Assembly (NCBI GenBank): GCA_943333275.1
Contig: CALQSQ010000045.1
Span: 1 to 43,704 of the forward strand
Reading direction: 5' to 3'
DNA from: Akkermansia muciniphila
GTDB taxonomy: Bacteria > Verrucomicrobiota > Verrucomicrobiia > Verrucomicrobiales > V1-33
Length of the DNA stretch: 43,704 nt
Positions 1 through 7,204 of this stretch are shown one piece after another (position 1 is the first letter of the stretch; each line of letters starts with the position of its first letter). The notes under the pieces were generated by a model, which did no database searches, had not been told where the DNA came from, and saw nothing but the letters and a program-made list of their open reading frames with translations. The position numbers were made by a program, and so were the translations under genes.

Positions 1-105
1 ACCAAATACTGCACCAAATCCCAGAATACAACCATAAACCTCCCACCCACTCCCAGAACCCTCCCACCAGCCACCAGTAAGCCACCCAGCCAAAAACAGC
101 CCCAT
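1..105 (-). CDS. Possible partial ORF running off the left edge
   Basis: From an ATG at position 105 a minus-strand frame stays open to the window edge (35 codons), encoding a Gly/Trp-rich, fairly hydrophobic peptide beginning MGLFLAGWLTGG. A G-rich stretch sits just upstream of the ATG. It lies on the same strand as the tRNA gene and about 25 bases downstream of it. The piece is too short for a family call. It could be the start of a small membrane protein or chance open frame in G-rich sequence. Confidence 0.25.
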   Translation of the reverse strand, partial: MGLFLAGWLTGGWWEGSGSGWEVYGCILGFGAVFG

Positions 106-130
106 TTCAAACCCCCACAAAAATCAATTT

Positions 131-203
131 TGGAGGTTAGGAGATTCGAACTCCTGACCTTCTCATTGCGAACGAGACGCTCTACCAACTGAGCTAAACC
201 CCC
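131..203 (-). tRNA. tRNA-Ala (anticodon CGC)
   Basis: Read on the minus strand, the 73 bases fold as a complete cloverleaf: 7-bp acceptor stem (GGGGGTT/AACCTCC), D stem GCTC/GAGC with an AGTTGGTA loop, anticodon stem TCTCG/TGAGA around the loop TTCGCAA, and T stem AGGAG/CTCCT around TTCGAAT. The anticodon is CGC, reading GCG (alanine). The acceptor carries the G3-U70 wobble that is the alanine identity element. The discriminator base is A. No CCA is encoded, so it must be added after transcription. Confidence 0.97.
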
Positions 204-293
204 CATTGATCCGTGTTACCGAACTGCGGCGACCTTACTCCCCGCCGCTTTCCCAGCAAGCAGGAATCAGTGAATTTTCGAAGGGGGAGCAAA

Positions 294-1277
294 TCATTCC
301 AGAATACCGGAGCCCAAGCTGGAGATCCCTCCAAGGTAGAACGTGAAGATTTTGTAAATGGCGAACGCCGCGATGATCACATAGAGCATCTTTGGAATCC
401 AGATGCCGCAGAGCACGGCGGATTGTTCCGCCGCTTCCATGAATTTCCGCGCCTGTACGCCGCATTCGACATCCAGACGCCCCACGGCTTCGGAAGTATT
501 CAGGCTCTGCGCCAGCGTTGGAGAAATGGCGCGACTATTCAGCAACAGGGGCCCGAGCTGACATCCTTGTGTGGCGATCAAATCCGCCATCTCCGCAGCC
601 TCGTGTTTCAATTTCGCGGTTCCGGCGGCCTGTCCCGCAGTCTTCACGGCTTCCGAAACATTGCCACCGGTCTGCAACTGAATCTCCAGTGCCTGACAGA
701 ACCGCGCCTGGGCGAGATTCCTGCGGAAGCCGCCCAGAAAAGGCAGATGGTTGGCCACAGAATCCAGTGATTCATTGTCCGCGGCCTGCCGGTAAAATAG
801 GTTCGCCATCACAAAAAGAAATCCAGCCAACAGATAGACGATGCAGACAGGAATGCCAACCAGCTTCCAAAAAGACGCATCCGGGTTACCAACCAACGAG
901 ACCGCTGGCAGCAGCAAGGCCCCGTGCAATACGATCAGCGGGTAGGCCATGGCGTGCTTCCATTGCTTCCAGACCTGGGTCAGCATGCGATAGTATTCCA
1001 CCAGATAGCGCGCGCCGATTTCCAATTTTCCGCCGCGTTCGGCGGATCGGAGGACGGCGATGTCGAGCAATTCTGCATCTCGTCCGCCGTAGGATTTCAT
1101 GGCATCGGCCAGAGGCATTCCTTCCGTGAGTCCGCGCTGCATCCCCCCTGCCATCGCTCCCAGCGTTCCGCTGGAATGCTTTGTGAGGTGTTCCGCAGCC
1201 TTGATAACAGGCATTCCCGCCTCCAGCAGGGTGGCCAATTGGGAGTAAAAATGCTCCTTGCGAGCGGCGGTGATCAT
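294..1277 (-). CDS. Type II secretion system F-domain protein (GspF/PilC-like)
   Basis: A 327-residue inner-membrane protein of the T2SS/type IV pilus platform family. Two T2SSF domains are visible: one at about residues 5-125 (starting with the family-typical pattern FYSQLATLLEAGMPV) and a second at about 185-300 (ARFCQALEIQLQTGGNV). Hydrophobic segments separate them, at roughly residues 110-125 and 135-165, with a third at the C-terminus. In characterised systems this protein couples the cytoplasmic ATPase to the pseudopilus. It is somewhat shorter than the usual roughly 400 residues. No GspD, GspE or pseudopilin gene is visible beside it, so it is either an isolated platform gene or the end of a cluster. 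It is divergent from the histidine kinase, with 112 bp between the starts. Confidence 0.85.
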   Translation of the reverse strand: MITAARKEHFYSQLATLLEAGMPVIKAAEHLTKHSSGTLGAMAGGMQRGLTEGMPLADAMKSYGGRDAELLDIAVLRSAERGGKLEIGARYLVEYYRMLTQVWKQWKHAMAYPLIVLHGALLLPAVSLVGNPDASFWKLVGIPVCIVYLLAGFLFVMANLFYRQAADNESLDSVANHLPFLGGFRRNLAQARFCQALEIQLQTGGNVSEAVKTAGQAAGTAKLKHEAAEMADLIATQGCQLGPLLLNSRAISPTLAQSLNTSEAVGRLDVECGVQARKFMEAAEQSAVLCGIWIPKMLYVIIAAFAIYKIFTFYLGGISSLGSGILE

Positions 1278-1389
1278 TGGTTCAGGGTAGTTGCTGAGGA
1301 TGGGAAAGGGAAGCAGATTTCAGCAAAGGTGCCTCCATGTCACGAAAATATGATTTGCCGCAGCCCCAATTCGTTCATTCAATCCCCCG

Positions 1390-2610
1390 ATGCCTTCCTT
1401 TCTTGAATCCTTCACCACCTGGACCGTGCTGCTTCTGGCGGGAGGATGCACGTGGCTGGGATTCAGACTCTGGCTGGTCCGCCGCCGCCAGGCCAGTCCC
1501 CTGGCGGGACTTAGTGTGGCGCAGGGCACGCTGCTGATGGAGTCGCTCTACGCCGGACTGGGCGATGCCTGCCTCCTGGTGGCCCAGGATGGGGAAATTC
1601 TGTACGCCAATGAGGGGGCTGGCGATCTCTTCGCAACGCAATCCGCTCTGATTGGGCGCAGGCTCGGACAGATTCTGCCGGACCCACGCGTCAGCCAATT
1701 CATCGCCAAAGCTTTTGCCATGGAAACCGGCACTCTGGAGGATGAGTTCGTCATCACCGTGCATCCCCGCGGAAGGACGGAGGAGCGCTATTTCGTTTTC
1801 AATGCCGCTCCCGTGCGGGTTTTGAATCAGAACTTCAAACAGGTGCGCTTGGTGGTGCGTGATGAAACACGGCGGCAGGAAACCGAGCAAATCCGCCGCG
1901 ATTTCGTAACCAATGCCTCCCACGAACTCCGCACCCCGCTGGCCATCATCAATGGATATTTGGAAAATTTGCTCGAAGGCGACATCGATGATGGAGAAGC
2001 CACACGGCGCACCCTGACTACGATGCAAAAGCACGGGGATCGTCTCGCGCATCTGGTTGAGGACATGCTCGTCATCTCACGTTTCGAGGCCCCCGAGGAG
2101 CACGCCATGCCAAATTTGACAGATCAGTCCTTTTCCTGCCGCGAATGTATTATCGGGGTCATGGATCGCCTGCATCCCCTCTTCGATGCTAAAAAAGCCC
2201 GCTTCAGTCTCGACCTTCCGGAGGATGACGCCATGGCTGGCGACCGGTTCTACTGGGATCAAATCTTCTTCAATCTTGTGGAAAATGCCCTCAAGGAAAA
2301 TTCAGACGACGCACGACTCCTGATCACCATCTCCATGGAGCACACCGCCAACGGGGTGACGGTTCGCGTGCGGGACAACGGCATCGGCATCCCCCACGAA
2401 CACCTGCCCTTCATTTTCAAACGCTTCTACCGCGTCGCCAAAGACCACAGTTCCCAGAAAGTGAAGGGCACTGGACTGGGGCTGAGCATCGTGAAACGCG
2501 CCGTGGAGGCTCACAATGGAACCATCGAGGTGGAAAGCGCCCCGGGGATGCGCACGGAATTCGTGATCAGGGTCCCGAGGCCGAATCCGGTGGCGGCCCC
2601 TCCCAGCTAA
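1390..2610 (+). CDS. PAS-domain sensor histidine kinase (PhoR-like)
   Basis: A 406-residue membrane sensor kinase. One N-terminal transmembrane helix (about residues 10-28) is followed by RRR and a PAS domain (about 48-150). The HisKA dimerisation domain has the H-box SHELRTPL with phospho-acceptor His178. The HATPase domain has an N-box (NLVENAL, about 295-301), a G1 box (DNGIGI, about 330) and a G2 box (GTGLGLSIV, about 360). Domain order and single N-terminal helix resemble PhoR-type kinases, which phosphorylate OmpR/PhoB-family regulators. No response regulator gene is next to it, so partner and signal are unknown. Its 3' end faces the rhodanese gene. Confidence 0.93.
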   Translation: MPSFLESFTTWTVLLLAGGCTWLGFRLWLVRRRQASPLAGLSVAQGTLLMESLYAGLGDACLLVAQDGEILYANEGAGDLFATQSALIGRRLGQILPDPRVSQFIAKAFAMETGTLEDEFVITVHPRGRTEERYFVFNAAPVRVLNQNFKQVRLVVRDETRRQETEQIRRDFVTNASHELRTPLAIINGYLENLLEGDIDDGEATRRTLTTMQKHGDRLAHLVEDMLVISRFEAPEEHAMPNLTDQSFSCRECIIGVMDRLHPLFDAKKARFSLDLPEDDAMAGDRFYWDQIFFNLVENALKENSDDARLLITISMEHTANGVTVRVRDNGIGIPHEHLPFIFKRFYRVAKDHSSQKVKGTGLGLSIVKRAVEAHNGTIEVESAPGMRTEFVIRVPRPNPVAAPPS

Positions 2611-2650
2611 CAAACCCTCGAGGTTCTCGAAATGGGTGGGCGACGGGAAA

Positions 2651-3046
2651 TTATTTCTCCACGGGGTTTCCGGCCTTCACCCAATCGGTAAATCCACCAT
2701 CGAGATGGATCACCGTCTTGAAGCCCAGCTTTTTAAAGACTTCCAGACTCGAGGTACTCCGGCCGCCGCGGGCGCAATGCACGAGCACGGTTTGCTTCCG
2801 ATCAACTGCGCCAAGTTTTTCCGCGAAATCCGAGCCATTGAAATTGATGTTCCTGGCGCCTGCGATGTGTCCCTCGGCATATTCCGCAGGAGTCCGCACA
2901 TCGATCACGAGAATCTTGGCGTCCTTGGCATCAAGGAGCGCCTTGGCATCCTTGCCGGTGGTGTGTTTGATTTCCGTGGTTGCCTCCTCGGCGATGAGGC
3001 AGGTGGCGGAACAGAGAGTGAGGAGAAAGGAAAGGAAACGTTTCAT
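2651..3046 (-). CDS. Periplasmic single-domain rhodanese
   Basis: A 131-residue protein from an ATG at 3046. This start was chosen because it gives a clean signal peptide (MKRFLSFLLTLCSATCLIAEEA); a longer in-frame extension exists but would bury it. The rest is one rhodanese domain, with the conserved IDVRTPAEYAEGHIAGA segment and the active-site loop CARGGRS with Cys91. Rhodaneses transfer sulfane sulfur or act as redox/persulfide carriers; the exported single-domain forms are poorly characterised. The gene converges on the histidine kinase and is divergent from the AI-2E-family permease, with very close starts. Confidence 0.9.
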   Translation of the reverse strand: MKRFLSFLLTLCSATCLIAEEATTEIKHTTGKDAKALLDAKDAKILVIDVRTPAEYAEGHIAGARNINFNGSDFAEKLGAVDRKQTVLVHCARGGRSTSSLEVFKKLGFKTVIHLDGGFTDWVKAGNPVEK

Positions 3047-3076
3047 GCACCTACACCCTGTCGGTGGCGGTGAAAA

Positions 3077-4462
3077 ATGCAAGCCCCGTGCCAATCCGTG
3101 TTGGAGTTTGCGCAAATTGGTGGTATCGCATCAACCGTGATCCAATCGCCAACATCCACTCCGCTGCCGCCCGACCCTGAGGGCGAACCTACGCCTTCCC
3201 CCTTTCAGCGAAAAATGATCTGGGCTGCCCTCACCGGGGTGGCGATGCTCGGTATCGGAGCCATGGTGGTGTATGTCATTGGCATTGTCGCGGAGGTGCT
3301 CCGTTTTCTGCAAACGGTGCTCGTTCCCCTGGCGTTTGCAGGCATTCTTGCCTACCTTTTGGAGCCTCTGATCAAGCGGTTGTGCCGTCGCGGCACGCCG
3401 CGCTTTCGGGCGATGCTTTGGGTCTTCACCCTGTTTCACCTGCTCATGCTTTTTCTCTTTCTCTCGGTCGTGGTGCCCACGATCGCCCATGTGGGCAACT
3501 GGGCGGGCAAACAAAATCGCGAGACCATTACTGCCAGCCTTGCCAAGACCGCGGATGAAATTTTAGGTCCCCTGGAAAAGTTTTTTTCACCACAGCGCAA
3601 GCAAATCGAACCTCCACCGGTGGATCCATTGCCGGCGGGCCAGGCCCCGGTCACTGTGCCGCCCGTGGTGACACCACCGCCACCCAAATCAAGCTGGTGG
3701 CGCGAGTGGTTGAATGATCCTGAGAACACCGGACGCTTCTCCGCCAAAATTCCCCATTGGTTTGATGCCGTGCTAAGTGGATTCCTAGGGGCCTTTGGCT
3801 ACCTTGTGGGTTTCATCATGGTGCCTTTTTACCTCTATTATTTTCTTAAGGATGCCGAATCCATCCGCACGAATTGGGACCGCTTCCTGCCGCTGCGTAA
3901 ATCAGAATTCAAAACTCAGGTGGTGTCGGTGCTGAATGAGATCAACGGCTACCTCATCGCCTTCTTCCGCGGCACCATGCTTGTGAGCTTGATTGACGGG
4001 GCTCTGGTGGGACTGCTGCTGATTTGTATTGGCCTGCCCTACGCCCCGCTGTTGGGCCTTTGCGTGGCATTTCTGGGACTGCTTCCATTTGTCGGGACGA
4101 TCCTGTGCTGGGGCGCCGCGATGGCCATCACGATCATTCACTTCGGAGTCGAGGCCAACCGCTGGGAACCCCTGCCCCAGCTCTGGGCTTATCCGCTCAT
4201 TGTGACCGGAATTTTTGCAATCGTCATGAAGATCAATGCCCTGGTAACGGCTCCGAAAATCATCGGCGAGGCAGTCGGCCTGCATCCCCTCACGGTCATC
4301 TTCTCCGTTCTTTTCTGGAGCCTGCTGCTGGGACCCCTGCTGGGCGCGCTGCTGGCCGTGCCCCTGAGTGCCTCAGTCAAAGTTCTCTTCCGACGCTACA
4401 TCTGGGAGCGCGGCCTGCAGCAGAAACTCGCCATTGCAGAAGCAGAGGTCGGCAGCGCCTGA
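3077..4462 (+). CDS. AI-2E family transporter (PerM/TqsA-like permease)
   Basis: A 461-residue polytopic membrane protein of the AI-2E exporter/permease family (formerly UPF0118). The visible hydrophobic segments follow the family pattern: two near the N-terminus (about residues 48-95), one at about 110-135, then a C-terminal block from about 225 with the conserved region around PFYLYYFLKD and the PLLGLCVAFLGLLPFVG segment. Between the two halves, at about 171-215, lies a proline-rich stretch with runs of PPP, an unusual insertion. Family members export AI-2 or act as Na+/H+ antiporters, so the substrate here is unknown. The ATG at 3077 is the longest start; the GTG at 3137 or ATG at 3215 are alternatives that would leave more room for divergent promoters. 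Confidence 0.88.
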   Translation: MQAPCQSVLEFAQIGGIASTVIQSPTSTPLPPDPEGEPTPSPFQRKMIWAALTGVAMLGIGAMVVYVIGIVAEVLRFLQTVLVPLAFAGILAYLLEPLIKRLCRRGTPRFRAMLWVFTLFHLLMLFLFLSVVVPTIAHVGNWAGKQNRETITASLAKTADEILGPLEKFFSPQRKQIEPPPVDPLPAGQAPVTVPPVVTPPPPKSSWWREWLNDPENTGRFSAKIPHWFDAVLSGFLGAFGYLVGFIMVPFYLYYFLKDAESIRTNWDRFLPLRKSEFKTQVVSVLNEINGYLIAFFRGTMLVSLIDGALVGLLLICIGLPYAPLLGLCVAFLGLLPFVGTILCWGAAMAITIIHFGVEANRWEPLPQLWAYPLIVTGIFAIVMKINALVTAPKIIGEAVGLHPLTVIFSVLFWSLLLGPLLGALLAVPLSASVKVLFRRYIWERGLQQKLAIAEAEVGSA

Positions 4463-4475
4463 ACACCATTTAAAA

Positions 4476-5759
4476 TTAAAGCGCCCGCAGTTTCACCGCC
4501 GAACCGTCCGTAACCGTATCCGGCGGATGCAGCAGGACCTGCTGGCCGACCTGCAGTCCGGAAACAACTTCCGTTGACCTGCCGCTGGCGTGACCGGTGG
4601 TGACGGGAATCTTGCGGGCTTTGCCATTGTCAAAAAGGTAGGTGATCCAGGCACTGCCTTCGCGGAACAACGCTCCGGTGGGCACCTGGATGACGTCATG
4701 GCCCTGCCAGACCGCCACGCGGACTTCCACCCGGTAGCGATCCCCCATTTTATGGGCGGCCGCCGGCGGATTGACCAGATCACTGAGCACAATGACGCGC
4801 TGCTCCTCGACACCGAGTGCGGAGGTTTTTGTGAACGCGGCTGGCTCGACGCGTCTCACGCGGCCCTGAAGCAGCGTTTCCCCACCCCATTGCTCGATGA
4901 TCACCGCAGCGCCGGGCTGGATGTTCACGGCATCGCGGGAAAGCAATTCCGCTTCAATTTCCAAATCCGCCGGATCGCCCACTTCCACCAGCGCAGCGCC
5001 GGCCATGACAACGGCCGAGCTTTCCTGTTGAACCCTGAGAACCAGACCATTCACAGGCGATTTCACCTCCACAGATTGCCCATCGGATTGGGGCGAGTCC
5101 ATCTGCATGAGGGCCGCCTCCGCCTGGGCAAGCTCGAACTTGGCAATTTGCAGAGCAAATTCCCCGGCACGCACCTCCCGTCGCCGCATTTCGGCATCGC
5201 GTTCCGAATTCTCCTTCTCATTGATCGAGACACTTCCCTTCTGCGAGGAGACCTTGATGCGATCCCAGTTTGCCTGGGCAAACTGCGCGGCGGTCTGCGC
5301 CATTTGCAATGCCTCCTCGGCCTTCTGTTCTCCGGCCCGGGAGGCAGCCACCGCCGCCTCCGCCTGGGCACGCGACCTGGCATCCAGGAGCGGTGCGGCT
5401 TGCGGCTCGATGGTGGTCAACACCGTCACTCCGGCTTTCACCTCATCGCCCGGTTTCAAAGAGACCCGGCGCATCTGTCCTGCAATCGGTGCCGCAACCA
5501 CATAACGATTCCGGATGCGCGTCTTGCCCTCCTCAACGACTTCGACAGTCAGGGGACCGCGTGAGACGGCGGCCATTTCCACGGCTACGGGCTTGGCACT
5601 CATGCCATAAATGACAAATCCGATCAGTCCGAGCCCCATGAGCCAGGACAACCATGCACGCCACCTGCCCTTCCGGGGCTGGTTGCGCTTCGTATCCCAG
5701 GGCGCCGTTTCTGGCCGGGTGGATGGGGGGGATTTGGGCATAAATTCAACCCAAGCCAT
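4476..5759 (-). CDS. HlyD/MacA-type periplasmic adaptor subunit
   Basis: A 427-residue membrane-fusion protein from the ATG at 5759, which follows a G-rich stretch. A second ATG at 5741 and a TTG at 5783 are also possible. A single N-terminal anchor (about residues 35-55) is followed by the beta-barrel/lipoyl half-motif (VAAPIAGQMRRVSLKPGDEV), a long alpha-helical hairpin rich in Ala, Gln and Glu, the second lipoyl half (KSPVNGLVLRVQQ) and C-terminal beta-barrel domains. Such adaptors link inner-membrane pumps (RND, ABC or MFS) to outer-membrane TolC channels. No pump or TolC gene is visible nearby. The gene lies 27 bp downstream of the peptidase-DUF1080 gene on the same strand, suggesting cotranscription. 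Confidence 0.88.
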   Translation of the reverse strand: MAWVEFMPKSPPSTRPETAPWDTKRNQPRKGRWRAWLSWLMGLGLIGFVIYGMSAKPVAVEMAAVSRGPLTVEVVEEGKTRIRNRYVVAAPIAGQMRRVSLKPGDEVKAGVTVLTTIEPQAAPLLDARSRAQAEAAVAASRAGEQKAEEALQMAQTAAQFAQANWDRIKVSSQKGSVSINEKENSERDAEMRRREVRAGEFALQIAKFELAQAEAALMQMDSPQSDGQSVEVKSPVNGLVLRVQQESSAVVMAGAALVEVGDPADLEIEAELLSRDAVNIQPGAAVIIEQWGGETLLQGRVRRVEPAAFTKTSALGVEEQRVIVLSDLVNPPAAAHKMGDRYRVEVRVAVWQGHDVIQVPTGALFREGSAWITYLFDNGKARKIPVTTGHASGRSTEVVSGLQVGQQVLLHPPDTVTDGSAVKLRAL

Positions 5760-5786
5760 GCCCCGGCCTGGCTGCAGATGCAAGCA

Positions 5787-7175
5787 TCACTTGGCTGGCA
5801 GCGTGCGCACTTTCACATTCCGGAAGGCGACCTGTCCGTGATCGCCCTGCAGGGAAATGTGTCCCATGGGCGTCTTGGCGAAGAGTGGCATGGAGGCAAA
5901 CTTGCTGGCCGCCACGCGCTTCTTGAAGTCTTCACTTCCAAGCTGGTATTCGAAATATTTCGTTCCGTTAATGTAGTGCTCGCACTTCTCGGGGCTCACC
6001 ACCAGGCGGACTTGATTCCATTCACCAGCCGGCTTCGTCGTATCCAGAGGTTTGTTGGTCGCAGGATCATTCGGCGGCTGATAGAGAGCATACAGCCATC
6101 CGCAACGCTGGGGGTCTCCGGCCTTGGCATTGTCTTCCAACTGAAATTCCGGCCCACTGGCCCAGACCGCATCGCCTTCATCGCTGGCATGGAAAATGAT
6201 GCCGCTGTTGCCACCGGAAGCGATGTTGTATTCCAGCGTCAGTTCAAACCAGCCATACTGGTCCTCGGTGCAAAGATCCCCGGCATCATGCGGATCCACA
6301 CAAGCCAGCGTCCCCTCCTTGACCTGCCAGCCGGGCCTGATGGTTTTCACTTTGAAATTATGCCATCCCGACAGATCCCGGCCATTAAACAACAATTTCC
6401 AACCTTCTTTGCTTTCCGCCTCTGTGAGCGTGTTCGCAGCAACGGGCACGGCAGCAACCGTCCCACCCTTCAGGGCTTCCTTCCAACCAATCTCAAGCTC
6501 AATCAAAGTCTTCCCGGTCAATTCCTTCCAGAACCCCTGTTCGTATTTTCCCTCACGGGCGACCGCATTGAGTTTTGCCAGCATGGGTCCGGGATCCCTG
6601 GAAAGCGCCCAATTCAGGAAATTGGCCGAGATGCGGTAGCTTTGATTGCAATGGATCTGGTCGGCATTCGTGGCGGGAATTTCCGCGCCGCGGGATTCGG
6701 GTTCATACAGGAACCACCTGATATAGTCGGCCAGACCCTCGACCAGCCAGCCGGGATTCTCCTTGGCCGCCGGTCCTGCCTGGCCATAGGCCTGGACGAC
6801 GTGCACCAATTCATGAACCGTGCAGCCTTTCGCCTCGCCTTTTAAATTCTCCCGATACCAATCCTTGTTGCAACTCACCTGATTTCCGGAGGCAAATGCA
6901 GGCACCCCCTTCATGTCATCACGAAAAACAATTTCCACGTTGTCCGCAGGCTTGAATCCCCCGCTGGGCAACATCGCGCAGATCTTGGGATACCATTGCC
7001 TCACCACCGGAGCCAGTTCCTTGTGGGCCCAGCCTTCCAGTTCGGGAGCGAGCGTCGTATCGATGGAAAATTTAAATTTCCCCTGCCCATCCTGGAATTC
7101 CTTCAAGCCGGGCGCGGGATGTCCGGGCGTGAGAGTGCCGAGCAGGAGCAGTGCGGAAACAAGTTGGGTGCGCAT
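5787..7175 (-). CDS. Secreted basic-secretory-protein peptidase fused to a DUF1080 domain
   Basis: A 462-residue exported two-domain protein. After a signal peptide (about 1-20), residues about 30-240 match the plant/bacterial basic secretory protein family, a gluzincin-like peptidase fold. The zinc motif HELVH is at 121-125, followed by the family-typical NPGWLVEGLADYIRW. Residues about 252-460 form a DUF1080 (3-keto-disaccharide hydrolase/LamG-like jelly-roll) domain, starting at GWKLLFNGRDLSGWH and containing GGNSGIIFHASDEG. DUF1080 proteins are abundant in PVC bacteria and associated with sugar breakdown; a binding role is equally possible. The gene starts 29 bp after the HerA-like gene and is probably in the same transcript. 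Confidence 0.88.
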   Translation of the reverse strand: MRTQLVSALLLLGTLTPGHPAPGLKEFQDGQGKFKFSIDTTLAPELEGWAHKELAPVVRQWYPKICAMLPSGGFKPADNVEIVFRDDMKGVPAFASGNQVSCNKDWYRENLKGEAKGCTVHELVHVVQAYGQAGPAAKENPGWLVEGLADYIRWFLYEPESRGAEIPATNADQIHCNQSYRISANFLNWALSRDPGPMLAKLNAVAREGKYEQGFWKELTGKTLIELEIGWKEALKGGTVAAVPVAANTLTEAESKEGWKLLFNGRDLSGWHNFKVKTIRPGWQVKEGTLACVDPHDAGDLCTEDQYGWFELTLEYNIASGGNSGIIFHASDEGDAVWASGPEFQLEDNAKAGDPQRCGWLYALYQPPNDPATNKPLDTTKPAGEWNQVRLVVSPEKCEHYINGTKYFEYQLGSEDFKKRVAASKFASMPLFAKTPMGHISLQGDHGQVAFRNVKVRTLPAK

Positions 7176-7204
7176 GATATTGGGTGGTTATTGGGTGGTG
7201 AGGG

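Noticed and set aside
2618..2630. Hairpin TCGAG-GTT-CTCGA between the convergent kinase and rhodanese genes
   Set aside because: Five-bp stem without a T-tract on either strand; too weak to call a terminator.
7179..7199. Two copies of ATTGGGTGGT, 11 bp apart, just upstream of the peptidase-DUF1080 start
   Set aside because: Only two short copies in a 29-bp intergenic junction; could be chance or a slippage product, no function inferred.
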